From positions 1 through 64,000 of the forward strand of contig NZ_BDAE01000010.1 in assembly GCF_002091675.1 (NCBI RefSeq): a DNA stretch of 64,000 bases. Reading direction: 5' to 3'. A model generated the notes under the pieces. It worked only from the letters and a program-made list of their open reading frames with translations, searched no databases and had not been told where the DNA came from. The stretch is from Pseudomonas luteola NBRC 103146. GTDB taxonomy: Bacteria > Pseudomonadota > Gammaproteobacteria > Pseudomonadales > Pseudomonadaceae. The first letter of the stretch is position 1, and the number at the start of each line of letters is the position of its first letter. Both the position numbers and the translations under genes were made by a program. Shown in pieces: positions 18,366 to 26,748 of this stretch.

Positions 18366-19199
18366 TTAGCAATGGTTATGTGTCGGCTGAACGAGACGCA
18401 GTGGAGAGGCTTCTTGTAGCGTAGCCTGTGCGCTATAGGTCGCGATAACTTCTCCCGCTACAGAGATCGCAATTTCCGCAGGAAGTTTACCTTTAATCTG
18501 CGGGATTCCCAGAGGGCAACGTACGCGACCGATCTGTTCGGTCGTAAAACCTTTGGTTGCAAGGTGATGCTGAAACTTCACCCACTTGGTTTTAGAGCCT
18601 ATCAGTCCGTAATAGCCAAAATCGTTACGGGTCAGGATGCGCTCGGTCAGCTCAAGGTCTAACGGATGATTATGCGTCATGACGATAAAGTAGGTGCCGC
18701 CTGGCATGGCGTCTACTTCATCCAGAGGTTCGTCCGTGACGATTTTGGTGACTCCCCTAGGAAGAGTGTCTGGAAACTCCCGAACACGTGAGTCGATCCA
18801 GCGTATCTCGCATGGCAGGCTGGCTAGTAGTGGTACTAGGGAACGCGCCACATGTCCATTACCAAACACGGCGACGTGCACCGTGTGCTGGCCCATGGGC
18901 TCAAACAGCAATTCTGTGGCTTCCGTGCCGCATGGTTCCTGACTTTCACCCAGCGTAAACCGTTCGATGCGCGGCTCGCGTATTCCTTCCTTGAGCATCT
19001 GCCGCGCAATCTCGATGGCCTTGTACTCGAGGTGACCGCTGCCAATCGTCAGACGTAAACTATCGGCAGTGACTATCATTTTTGTCCCTGTAGTACGCGG
19101 CGTTGAGCCTTTCTCTTCAACAACGGTGACCAACACGCACGGAGTGCCCTGGGATTCAAAAGTGGCCAGCTCGGCTAACCAGCCCGTCTTTTCTTTCAT
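18366..19199 (-). CDS. xdhC: Xanthine dehydrogenase accessory protein XdhC
   Basis: XdhC (277 residues) binds molybdenum cofactor, promotes its sulfuration and inserts it into xanthine dehydrogenase. The N-terminal XdhC/CoxI domain (VTVVEEKGSTPRTTGTKM, GSGHLEYKAIE) and the C-terminal Rossmann-like domain (HVAVFGNGHVARSLVPLL, MTHNHPLDLEL, YYGLIGSKTK) are complete. The ATG at 19199 has an AGGTAAA site. The enzyme it serves is not intact here: xdhB directly upstream is a pseudogene and xdhA is missing. XdhC may be a relic still open, or may serve another molybdenum hydroxylase elsewhere. Confidence 0.9.
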   Translation of the reverse strand: MKEKTGWLAELATFESQGTPCVLVTVVEEKGSTPRTTGTKMIVTADSLRLTIGSGHLEYKAIEIARQMLKEGIREPRIERFTLGESQEPCGTEATELLFEPMGQHTVHVAVFGNGHVARSLVPLLASLPCEIRWIDSRVREFPDTLPRGVTKIVTDEPLDEVDAMPGGTYFIVMTHNHPLDLELTERILTRNDFGYYGLIGSKTKWVKFQHHLATKGFTTEQIGRVRCPLGIPQIKGKLPAEIAISVAGEVIATYSAQATLQEASPLRLVQPTHNHC

Positions 19200-19211
19200 A
19201 CATTTACCTGC

Positions 19212-19720
19212 TCAGTGGCGGGGTTTGCAGTGGAGCAGGCCTCGGCCTGCTCCAGGCGTTTCGTCAGTTTCACGTCCTACAGTACATACTCGAGTGGGGA
19301 GGGCATCAACATTTGGGTGAATCCGGTAATCCGCTAGGCTGGCAACGGCGTCCTTTAATTTGTACCAGACAGCAATGCCTCATATGAAGGGCGGCTCGCC
19401 TACGGCGTAGGAGTGAGATACGGTTGCCCTCGGGTTCGATCTTCCACCGGCTTGATGCGGAAATCAGGGGGATATCCGTTATTGTAGGAATTTCGAGAGA
19501 TATCTGATCGATATAGCCCCTGCGGAACAACTTTTCGAAGGCCGGCTGCTGTTCCCATATGCTACATAGCCATTAGTGAAGGCAATATTTTCTTCGCGGG
19601 CACCATAGTGCGAGCCGCAAATTCGACCAGGTGCTGGCGAATCCTGAATGCTGCGTTCTGCGCTACCTTGCCGCTCAAATTCGCTCCGCTCCGCTGGAGG
19701 CGGCGATAGCGTTAATGTAC
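19212..19720 (-). pseudogene. xdhB: Decayed xanthine dehydrogenase large subunit (xdhB) fragment
   Basis: Pieces of the XdhB C-terminal half appear in order on the minus strand but in different frames. They are INAIAASSGAE (near 19710), VAQNAAFRIRQHLVEFAAR (19666-19610), ENIAFTNGYVAYG, then VGEPPF (19403-19386) followed by an in-frame TGA at 19380-19382, then LKDAVASLADYRIHPN (to about 19300). These match XdhB blocks TAASSG, QNAA-ERL-FAA, NxVxF, KAVGEPPFML and DAVASLADYR. Several frameshifts and an internal deletion are needed, and the N-terminal half of XdhB and all of xdhA are gone. Identification is by motif recognition. Confidence 0.78.
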
Positions 19721-19764
19721 TAGGTATGGACCTTAAGAGCGTGTCCATCAGAAAGCCTGCATGG

Positions 19765-19998
19765 TTATCGGCAGGGCTGTATCTTTCTGTTCAGGCTGGC
19801 AGGAAAGTGCGCCAGCTTTCGTGCCGGTCTGATCGGTCTTCTGACCAGTTCACCTCCACAGTTGGGGCAGCAGCCGTGCAGGTGACTCAAGGCGCATGTC
19901 TTGCAGAATGTGCACTCGAAAGAGCAAATGAATGCGTCGCTTGTGTCAGGCGGCAGGTCTTGATCACAGCATTCACAGTTAGGGCGTAGCTCAAGCAT
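19765..19998 (-). CDS. DUF1272 Cys-rich small protein
   Basis: The ATG at 19998 has a GAGGA site 7 nt upstream; a longer in-frame ORF starting at 20145 would lie inside the regulator gene and is not credible. The 77-residue product begins MLELRPNCECCDQDLPPD. It carries four CxxC-like pairs (CECC, CSFECTFCKTC, CCPNC) that could bind zinc, the pattern of the DUF1272 family. The last 25 residues are basic and beyond the usual domain. It overlaps the GlxA-like regulator by 8 bp, so the two are co-translated. Function is unknown. Confidence 0.82.
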   Translation of the reverse strand: MLELRPNCECCDQDLPPDTSDAFICSFECTFCKTCALSHLHGCCPNCGGELVRRPIRPARKLAHFPASLNRKIQPCR

Positions 19999-21010
19999 GA
20001 TCAAGTCCTCGTATGGGGTCACCGAATCGGGCGCTATACGCCTGCGGGCTGACTGACAAATGTTTCTGAAACGTCCGGCGAAGGCTTTCCGGGTGGCCGA
20101 AGCCACAGAGGCGAGCAACGGTGCTGATTGAGGCTTGTGCATCATGTAGAAGTGCTCTGGCGGTCTCCAGGCGAACCTGTTCTACATAGCGTCCCGGAGT
20201 GATGCCCAACTCCCTGCCAAATGCACGCGACAAGGTGCGAGGCGTCATGTTGACCTGCTCTGCCAGACGCTCGATGGAAAGATCTTCCCCCAAATGCGCG
20301 GGTATCCAGTCCAACAATGCGGCCAAACGAGGAGTTCGGCTGGGCTCCGGCGAAAGACAGGCGCTGAACTGTGCCTGACCACCGGGACGACGTAAAAACA
20401 TGACGAGTCTGCGCGCTACGCTTAATGCTGTAGGTCGATCCAGATCCGCTTCAACCAGGGCCAGCGCAAGGTCAATGCCTGCCGTAACACCGGCGGAAGT
20501 AAAGACATCGGCATAACCGTCCTGCCCGGCAGGATCGTAGGTATGCAGGCGGTCTCCCTCAACTTGTATGGCGGTGTAACGCTGCAACGCTTCCAGGTCA
20601 GCCCAGTGTGTCGTGGCGCGTCGGCCCTTCAGCAGTCCTGACTCAGCCAGGATCAGGGCGCCGGAGCAAACGGACCCCAGACGACGCAGGCGAGGCTGGC
20701 TCTGTTGCAGCCAGTCCAGCAGTTCGGTATGTCGACATTGCTGCTCGACGCCAATACCGCCAGGAATCAGTAGGGTATCGAGCTGCTCTGCAGGCATGTC
20801 ACGCCAGGATTGATCCGCCACGATCTGAATGCCAGATGAGGTCATGATTGGGCCGGGCTGATCAGCCAGAAGACTTATCTGATAAGCCGGAGGCAGCCCT
20901 TGTCGCTGCCGTTCAACATTGGCAGACGCAAAAACCTGCAATGGCCCGGTTACATCCAGGCTCATTACGTCTGGATAGAGAAGGCTGGCAACAACGCGGA
21001 CGGCACTCAT
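19991..21010 (-). CDS. GlxA-family regulator (DJ-1/PfpI plus AraC HTH)
   Basis: The 339-residue protein has an N-terminal class I glutamine-amidotransferase-like (DJ-1/PfpI) domain with GSVCSGALILAESGLL around the nucleophile-like Cys near residue 115. The C-terminal AraC double helix-turn-helix spans about residues 233-330 (LAEQVNMTPRTLSRAF, STVARLCGFGHPESLRRTF). Such proteins are sensors and activators of catabolic or stress genes in pseudomonads. The co-translated DUF1272 gene is the nearest candidate partner. The ligand is unknown. Its start is about 150 bp from scpB in the opposite direction, where scpA would be expected. Confidence 0.9.
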   Translation of the reverse strand: MSAVRVVASLLYPDVMSLDVTGPLQVFASANVERQRQGLPPAYQISLLADQPGPIMTSSGIQIVADQSWRDMPAEQLDTLLIPGGIGVEQQCRHTELLDWLQQSQPRLRRLGSVCSGALILAESGLLKGRRATTHWADLEALQRYTAIQVEGDRLHTYDPAGQDGYADVFTSAGVTAGIDLALALVEADLDRPTALSVARRLVMFLRRPGGQAQFSACLSPEPSRTPRLAALLDWIPAHLGEDLSIERLAEQVNMTPRTLSRAFGRELGITPGRYVEQVRLETARALLHDAQASISTVARLCGFGHPESLRRTFQKHLSVSPQAYSARFGDPIRGLDHA

Positions 21011-21162
21011 GGTTCATACTCAGGACGGATCAATCAAGTGTGCTGCGCACTGTGTCTGTCTGCAATGACAAGTGCCCCACAGATATGGACATCTGGATAA
21101 GATCATCGGAAATTCTTCAGGGTGGCTTCTGCTCTGGCAACAACCTCTTTAAGATGCGCGCC

Positions 21163-21924
21163 ATGAATGTTTCTGACCCTAAAGAACTCGCGCCTCTGCT
21201 CGAAGCAATACTGCTGGCTGCGGGTAAACCGCTGACGCTGGAACGCCTCGCGGAACTCTTCGATGACTATGAGCGGCCCGAGCCCAAGCAGTTACGCGAT
21301 GGACTCGCTGTGCTGGCCGGCTCGTGCAAGAAGCGTGGTTTTGAGCTCAAGGAAGTGGCCAGCGGTTATCGCTTGCAGGTCAAGGAGCGGTATTCAACCT
21401 GGGTCGGTCGTCTTTGGGATGAGCGTCCGCCGCGTTATTCGCGAGCGCTTCTGGAAACCTTGGCGCTGATTGCCTACCGACAGCCAATCACCCGTGGTGA
21501 AATCGAAGAAGTGCGTGGTGTTGCAGTCAACAGCCAGATCGTCAAGACATTGCTTGAGCGCGAATGGATTCGCGTGGTTGGCTATCGTGATGTGCCGGGC
21601 CGCCCGGCCATGTTTGCCACTACCAGAGCGTTTCTGGATTATTTCAACCTGAAAAGCCTGGATGAGTTGCCAACGCTGGCCGCTATTCGGGAGATGGAGC
21701 TCGAGCCAGAACCTGTTCTCGACGATCACGCGCTGGCAGCAGAAGATGCGTCAGTCATGTCACCGGAGCCTGCCGAAACAACAGCCAAGCCGGCAGAGGA
21801 GACCAGTTTTCGGACATTACTGGCGGAGCTGGATGCCATGGAGACCGGACTCAAGATCGATTTTAACGATCTGCGTCTGGAAGAGGCCATCGATCCGATG
21901 GGAGAGGATCGGGAAGAGCAATGA
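21163..21924 (+). CDS. scpB: Segregation and condensation protein B
   Basis: ScpB (253 residues) forms the SMC/ScpAB or MksB-like condensin complex with ScpA and an SMC ATPase for chromosome organisation. The two winged-helix domains are visible (LLEAILLAAGKPLTLERLAE, and ALLETLALIAYRQPITRGEI with EVRGV). A Glu- and Ala-rich tail follows, as in other pseudomonads. I use the ATG at 21163; an ATG at 21154 is also in frame and neither has a strong site. scpA, normally directly upstream, is absent and a divergent regulator sits there. The next block (gapA, edd) keeps the order I recall from P. aeruginosa. Confidence 0.9.
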   Translation: MNVSDPKELAPLLEAILLAAGKPLTLERLAELFDDYERPEPKQLRDGLAVLAGSCKKRGFELKEVASGYRLQVKERYSTWVGRLWDERPPRYSRALLETLALIAYRQPITRGEIEEVRGVAVNSQIVKTLLEREWIRVVGYRDVPGRPAMFATTRAFLDYFNLKSLDELPTLAAIREMELEPEPVLDDHALAAEDASVMSPEPAETTAKPAEETSFRTLLAELDAMETGLKIDFNDLRLEEAIDPMGEDREEQ

Positions 21925-21945
21925 GGCAATAGCCGCTATAATGAA

Positions 21946-21972
21946 AATCGGCCGGAGATGATCCGGCCGATT
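21946..21972. terminator. Bidirectional terminator between scpB and gapA
   Basis: AATCGGCCGGA (21946-21956) pairs exactly with 21962-21972 around a 5-nt loop. On the minus strand a TTTT tract follows it, so it mainly ends gapA, 21 bp from its stop codon. Confidence 0.85.
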
Positions 21973-21992
21973 CGTCTGTGTCAGGTTCTGTG

Positions 21993-22997
21993 TTACGCCG
22001 GAGCGTTTACCAGTGCCTGACAGGTATCGAGCATACGGTTGGAGAATCCCCACTCGTTGTCGTACCAAGCCATGACCTTCACCAAATTGCCGGTGACCTT
22101 GGTGTGGTTGGCATCGAAGATTGAGGACAGCGGGTTATGGTTGAAGTCGATCGACACCAGTGGACGGTCGTTATAACCCAATACCGGCGAGGCTTCGCTG
22201 GCCGCTTTCATGAAGGCATTGATTGCCTTGGCATCTGCTGTCTTGGAAACCTGAATGGTCAGGTCGACCAGCGACACGTTGATGGTCGGCACACGTACAG
22301 CCATGCCGCTGAACTTCCCGACCAGCTCTGGCAGCACCAGACCCACGGCTTCAGCCGCACCGGTCTTGGTTGGAATCATCGACTGAGTAGCCGAGCGGGC
22401 ACGGAAGGGGTCGGAATGATAGACATCCGACAGGTTCTGGTCATTGGTATAGGCATGGATTGTGGTCATCAGACCATGCTCGATACCCAACTCACGGTTC
22501 AGGACCTGAGCGACCGGGGCCAGACAGTTGGTTGTGCAGGACGCATTGGAAATGATCTGGTGGGACTGACGCAGGATATTGTCATTCACACCATAAACAA
22601 TAGTGGCGTCAACCTCCTTACCAGGTGCGGAGATAATGACCTTGGAAGCACCTGCGTCCAGGTGAGCCGCCGCCTTGCTGCGGCTGGTGAACAGACCGGT
22701 GCATTCGAACACCACGTCAACATTCAGGTCTTTCCAGGGAAGCTCTGCCGGATTTCGGATAGCGGATACCGCAATACGGTCGCCATTCACGGTCAGGCTA
22801 TTCTCATCAACGGAAATCTCAGCATTGAAACGATCATGCACGCTGTCGAATTCCAGGAGATGGGCATTAATGGACGCGTCACCCAAGTCATTGATGGCGA
22901 CAACCTGCATATGCTGACGATAATTTCCGGAGTAAAGCGCACGAAGAACATTACGGCCGATACGCCCGAAACCATTGATAGCAATACGAATGCTCAT
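21993..22997 (-). CDS. gapA: Glyceraldehyde-3-phosphate dehydrogenase, catabolic
   Basis: The 334-residue enzyme oxidises glyceraldehyde 3-phosphate to 1,3-bisphosphoglycerate. It shows the N-terminal [14 protein letters not shown] nucleotide-binding turn and the active-site [13 protein letters not shown] with the catalytic Cys. It is divergent from edd and handles one of the two products of the Entner-Doudoroff pathway, as gapA/gap-1 does in pseudomonads. A HexR-type operator lies 26-40 bp upstream of its ATG, which predicts repression by HexR that is relieved by 2-keto-3-deoxy-6-phosphogluconate. Confidence 0.94.
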   Translation of the reverse strand: MSIRIAINGFGRIGRNVLRALYSGNYRQHMQVVAINDLGDASINAHLLEFDSVHDRFNAEISVDENSLTVNGDRIAVSAIRNPAELPWKDLNVDVVFECTGLFTSRSKAAAHLDAGASKVIISAPGKEVDATIVYGVNDNILRQSHQIISNASCTTNCLAPVAQVLNRELGIEHGLMTTIHAYTNDQNLSDVYHSDPFRARSATQSMIPTKTGAAEAVGLVLPELVGKFSGMAVRVPTINVSLVDLTIQVSKTADAKAINAFMKAASEASPVLGYNDRPLVSIDFNHNPLSSIFDANHTKVTGNLVKVMAWYDNEWGFSNRMLDTCQALVNAPA

Positions 22998-23022
22998 ATT
23001 TGAAACCTCGTTCTGGCAGGAT

Positions 23023-23037
23023 TTGTTGTAAAAACAA
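23023..23037. promoter_or_regulatory. HexR operator proximal to gapA
   Basis: TTGT-TGTAAAA-ACAA fits exactly the TTGT-N7/8-ACAA consensus I recall for Pseudomonas HexR. It is 26 bp from the gapA start in the gapA-edd gap. hexR itself is encoded at 36385-37263. Confidence 0.82.
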
Positions 23038-23085
23038 TTACACTATCGCGTATTTTGAGAGGAATAATAGCCACTCAGATCAAAT

Positions 23086-23100
23086 TTGTTTTAAAAACAA
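23086..23100. promoter_or_regulatory. HexR operator proximal to edd
   Basis: TTGT-TTTAAAA-ACAA is a second exact TTGT-N7-ACAA match, 33 bp upstream of the edd ATG. The overlapping AACAACAA (23096-23103) also fits the AAnAAnAA motif bound by Hfq/Crc, although it is far from the edd ribosome binding site. Confidence 0.83.
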
Positions 23101-23132
23101 CAAATTTTTCGCCTGCCTGGAGAATCGGAACC

Positions 23133-24959
23133 ATGCATCCTCGCGTCCTTGAAGTTACACAGCGTCTCATTGAGCGTAGCCGTCCTACGCGTACGCGCTA
23201 CCTTGAAATGATCCGGGCAGCTGCGAGCGAAGGCCCTCAGCGTGCCAAGCTACAATGCGCCAACTTTGCCCACGGCGTAGCCGGGTGCGGTGCGTCGGAT
23301 AAGCAGCGCCTGCGTCTTATGGATGAGGTTAACGTCGCTATCGTTTCGTCTTACAACGACATGTTATCTGCGCACCAGCCTTACGAACATTTTCCCCAGA
23401 TCATCAAAGATGCTCTGCGCGAAATAGGCTCCGTTGGTCAGTTCGCCGGTGGGGTGCCAGCCATGTGTGACGGCGTAACCCAAGGCGAAGCAGGCATGGA
23501 GCTCAGCCTGCTCAGCCGTGAAGTCATCGCAATGTCCACCGCTGTGGCACTGTCCCACAATATGTTCGATGCCGCACTGTGCCTGGGCATCTGCGACAAG
23601 ATCGTTCCTGGCCTGATGATTGGCTCTCTACGTTTTGGTCATCTGCCATTCGTTTTTGTGCCGGGTGGTCCAATGCCTTCGGGCATTTCCAACAAGGAAA
23701 AGGCCCGAGTGCGTCAGCTTTTTGCGGAGGGCAAGGCAACCCGCGAGGAGCTGCTTGAGTCCGAAATGAAGTCCTACCATAGTCCCGGCACTTGCACCTT
23801 CTACGGTACAGCCAACACTAATCAGGTCGTTATGGAAGTGATGGGACTGCACCTGCCGGGCTCGTCCTTCGTGAATCCGTATACGCCTCTGCGTGACGAG
23901 CTGACCCGTGAAGCGGCGCGTCAGGTGACACGTATCACGCAGCAAAGCGGTAATTTCATCCCGCTGGGTGAGATCGTTGACGAAAAAGCCATTATCAACT
24001 CGGTCGTGGCCTTGCATGCAACCGGTGGTTCTACCAACCATACCCTGCATATTCCCGCCATCGCACAGGCGGCTGGTATCGAACTGACCTGGCAGGATAT
24101 GGCGGATCTGTCGGCTGTCGTTCCAACGCTGGCGCAGGTTTACCCCAACGGCAAGGCGGATGTGAACCATTTTCATGCGGCTGGTGGCACCAATTTCCTG
24201 ATTCGCACCCTTTTGGATGCCGGTTTGCTGCATGAAGATGTGAACACCGTCATGGGTCATGGATTACGTCGTTACTTGCAGGAGCCATTCTTGGAGAATG
24301 GCACATTGACATGGCGTGAAGGACCTGTGGCGAGCTTGGATGAAGAAATCCTGCGTCCGGTTGAGCGCCCGTTCCGCCCTGAAGGTGGTTTGCGTGTGAT
24401 GGATGGCAACCTTGGCCGTGGGGTAATGAAGGTATCTGCCGTAGCGCCTGATCACCAGATCGTAGAAGCGCCTGCTAGAGTATTTGCTGATCAAGCCGAG
24501 CTTGCTAATGCCTTCAAGGCGGGTGAGCTGGACCGCGATTTTGTAGCGGTGGTCCGCTTTCAAGGACCCAAGGCCCTTGGTATGCCGGAGTTACATAAGC
24601 TGACGCCTTACCTGGGCGTGTTGCAGGATCGAGGCTTTAAGGTCGCTCTGGTGACTGATGGACGTATGTCTGGAGCATCCGGCAAGGTGCCAGCGGCTAT
24701 CCATGTATGCCCTGAGGCAATCGATGGCGGTCCGTTGTCGAAAGTACGTGACGGTGATCTGGTGCGTGTCAATGGACAAACCGGAGAGTTGATCGTGGTG
24801 GTTGATCCTGCCGAGTGGAATGCTCGGGAGCAGGTGGCGCCCCCGCAAGGCATGGGAATTGGAACGGGACGTGAACTCTTTGCGTTCATGCGGCAAGCAA
24901 TGAGCACCGCCGAAAAGGGTGCGAGTGCATTTACATCCAGCCTGGAGGCGCTGAAATGA
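23133..24959 (+). CDS. edd: 6-phosphogluconate dehydratase
   Basis: Edd (608 residues from the ATG at 23133, which has a CTGGAG site) dehydrates 6-phosphogluconate to 2-keto-3-deoxy-6-phosphogluconate, the first committed Entner-Doudoroff step. Cluster cysteines of the IlvD/Edd family are in [12 protein letters not shown] and [12 protein letters not shown], and in the N-terminal [12 protein letters not shown] region. The conserved [13 protein letters not shown] stretch is near residue 515. An in-frame extension upstream of 23133 would run through the operator and is not used. Its stop overlaps glk by 4 bp. Confidence 0.95.
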   Translation: MHPRVLEVTQRLIERSRPTRTRYLEMIRAAASEGPQRAKLQCANFAHGVAGCGASDKQRLRLMDEVNVAIVSSYNDMLSAHQPYEHFPQIIKDALREIGSVGQFAGGVPAMCDGVTQGEAGMELSLLSREVIAMSTAVALSHNMFDAALCLGICDKIVPGLMIGSLRFGHLPFVFVPGGPMPSGISNKEKARVRQLFAEGKATREELLESEMKSYHSPGTCTFYGTANTNQVVMEVMGLHLPGSSFVNPYTPLRDELTREAARQVTRITQQSGNFIPLGEIVDEKAIINSVVALHATGGSTNHTLHIPAIAQAAGIELTWQDMADLSAVVPTLAQVYPNGKADVNHFHAAGGTNFLIRTLLDAGLLHEDVNTVMGHGLRRYLQEPFLENGTLTWREGPVASLDEEILRPVERPFRPEGGLRVMDGNLGRGVMKVSAVAPDHQIVEAPARVFADQAELANAFKAGELDRDFVAVVRFQGPKALGMPELHKLTPYLGVLQDRGFKVALVTDGRMSGASGKVPAAIHVCPEAIDGGPLSKVRDGDLVRVNGQTGELIVVVDPAEWNAREQVAPPQGMGIGTGRELFAFMRQAMSTAEKGASAFTSSLEALK

Positions 24960-25924
24960 ATTTGGCTTTGGTAGGGGATATCGGGGGCACGAATGCCCGT
25001 TTCGCATTGTGGCGTGACCAGCAGCTTGATGCGATCGAGGTGATGGCGTGTGCCGATTTCGAGCGTCCCGAAGATGCTGTGCGTGAATACCTCAAGCGTA
25101 CCGGTGTCGCTCTTGACGATATCCACTCCGTATGTCTCGCCTGCGCGGGGCCGGTAGGCGAGGGTGACTTCCGTTTTACCAATAATCACTGGGTTATCAG
25201 CCGCGAGCGTTTCTGCGCTGAGCTTGGTCTGACTCACCTGCTTCTGATCAATGACTTCAGCTCAATGGCCTGGGCTGTAGCCAAGCTGGACAAAGCGCAT
25301 TGCGTTCAGGTCCGTGAGGGAGCGGCGCATGCCAATCGGGCACGTCTGATCATTGGGCCGGGGACTGGCCTGGGTGTGGCCGGTCTGCTGCCGATCGGGG
25401 ATGACCGCTGGATGGTACTTTCCAGCGAAGGCGGTCACGTTGACTTGCCGATCGGCACGCCACGTGAGTTCGAAATCTGGAAGATCCTGAAGCGCCAGTT
25501 TGGTAACCACGTGTCGGCGGAGCGTATTATTTCCGGCAATGGCCTGGTGAATCTCTACAAGGCCAGCTGTGAGCTGGATGGCCGCGAAGAGAAATGCGTG
25601 ACCGCTGCCGAGATCTGTGAAATGGCGCTGTCCGGTGACGCCTATGCCGACGAGGTGCTGGAGCAGTTCTTCGTATGGCTGGGCCGTGTGGCAGGTAATG
25701 CTGCGCTGACCTTAGGTGCGTTGGGTGGCGTTTATATCGCCGGTGGAATTCTTCCGCGATTTGTCGAGCGCTTCCAGAACGGCGCCTTTGCCAAGGCGTT
25801 TGCGGACAAGGGTAAGACAAGCAGTGCCTACCTGCAGGATATTCCTGCTTGGCTGGTTACCGCCGAGTACCCTGGCTTGTTTGGCGCAGGGGTTGCCTTG
25901 CAGCAAAGCCTGAACGGTCAGTAA
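24956..25924 (+). CDS. glk: Glucokinase
   Basis: The 322-residue enzyme phosphorylates cytoplasmic glucose with ATP. The N-terminal [14 protein letters not shown] phosphate loop, the [11 protein letters not shown] segment with the catalytic Asp, and [14 protein letters not shown] with [10 protein letters not shown] are typical of the bacterial Glk (ROK-unlike) family. It overlaps edd by 4 bp, so the two enzymes are translated together under the HexR-controlled promoter. Confidence 0.95.
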   Translation: MNLALVGDIGGTNARFALWRDQQLDAIEVMACADFERPEDAVREYLKRTGVALDDIHSVCLACAGPVGEGDFRFTNNHWVISRERFCAELGLTHLLLINDFSSMAWAVAKLDKAHCVQVREGAAHANRARLIIGPGTGLGVAGLLPIGDDRWMVLSSEGGHVDLPIGTPREFEIWKILKRQFGNHVSAERIISGNGLVNLYKASCELDGREEKCVTAAEICEMALSGDAYADEVLEQFFVWLGRVAGNAALTLGALGGVYIAGGILPRFVERFQNGAFAKAFADKGKTSSAYLQDIPAWLVTAEYPGLFGAGVALQQSLNGQ

Positions 25925-25950
25925 TACCGCGTTTCACCTCTTGGCGTTCC

Positions 25951-25981
25951 CCCCGGTGTCGTGCATGCTTCGACACCGGGG
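25951..25981 (+). other. Strong stem-loop between glk and gltR
   Basis: CCCCGGTGTCG (25951-25961) pairs perfectly with 25971-25981 around a 9-nt loop. An A-rich stretch follows, not T, so it is better read as an mRNA stability or partial read-through element that lowers gltR-gtrS relative to edd-glk. An AATAATAA motif at 25983-25990, just before the gltR start, is a possible Hfq/Crc site. Confidence 0.6.
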
Positions 25982-26010
25982 CAATAATAAAAAAGACAAG
26001 GGACAACGCT

Positions 26011-26748
26011 ATGACACCGATGGGTAAATCCATCCTGCTGGTCGATGACGATCAGGACATTCGTGAGCTTTTAGAGGCTTATTTGAGTCGTGCCGGATTT
26101 AGCGTTCGGGCTGTGGCAGACGGCTACGGATTTCGTACTGCGCTTAAAGCCGAGCCGGCTGATCTTCTGATACTGGATGTCATGCTGCCGGGTGAGGACG
26201 GCTTCAGTCTTTGCCGTTGGGTCAGAGCGCTGAGTGGTTCCATCTCTCAAGTACCTATCATCATGCTGACCGCCAGCTCCGATGAGGCAGATCGTGTGAT
26301 TGGCCTTGAATTAGGCGCTGACGATTACATTGGAAAACCATTCAGCCCGCGGGAATTGCAGGCGCGGATCAAAGCGCTTCTCCGGCGCGCAGGTTTTGGT
26401 GACGCCAAGTCGGGACACACATTGGTGTTTGATGAATGGCGTCTTGATACTGTCACGCATAGGCTGTTCCACCAGGACGGAGAAGAGGTCATTCTGTCCG
26501 GCGCTGATTTCACTCTGCTCAAACTGTTTCTAGATCATCCCCAGCAAATACTTGACCGTGACACGATTGCCAACGCGACGCGGGGGCGTGAAGTCATGCC
26601 GCTTGACCGCATCGTGGACATGGCCGTCAGCCGCTTGCGTCAACGGCTGCGTGACACCGGGAAATCGCCTCGACTGATTCGCACGGTACGCGGCAGTGGC
26701 TACCTTCTGGCGGCGCAGGTGCATGGCCCGACCGCTGATGTTTTTTAA
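26011..26748 (+). CDS. gltR: Two-component response regulator GltR
   Basis: The 245-residue OmpR-type regulator has a receiver domain with acidic residues in LVDDDQD, the phosphorylated Asp in LLILDVMLPGEDG (near residue 56) and the conserved Lys in YIGKPFSP. A winged-helix domain ends in RTVRGSGYLL. In pseudomonads GltR with GtrS controls oprB and the glucose transporter genes. I use the ATG at 26011, preceded by AAGGGA; the longer frame from 25849 starts inside glk. It overlaps gtrS by 26 bp. Confidence 0.92.
   Translation: MTPMGKSILLVDDDQDIRELLEAYLSRAGFSVRAVADGYGFRTALKAEPADLLILDVMLPGEDGFSLCRWVRALSGSISQVPIIMLTASSDEADRVIGLELGADDYIGKPFSPRELQARIKALLRRAGFGDAKSGHTLVFDEWRLDTVTHRLFHQDGEEVILSGADFTLLKLFLDHPQQILDRDTIANATRGREVMPLDRIVDMAVSRLRQRLRDTGKSPRLIRTVRGSGYLLAAQVHGPTADVF

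Noticed and set aside
19765-20145. 126-codon version of the DUF1272 protein
   Set aside because: The extra N-terminal part is antisense-free but lies inside the GlxA-like gene in another frame; the family starts at MLELRPNC with its own ribosome binding site at 19998.
25951-25981. Rho-independent terminator between glk and gltR
   Set aside because: The stem is perfect but is followed by A-rich sequence, so I list it as a stem-loop of unknown effect.
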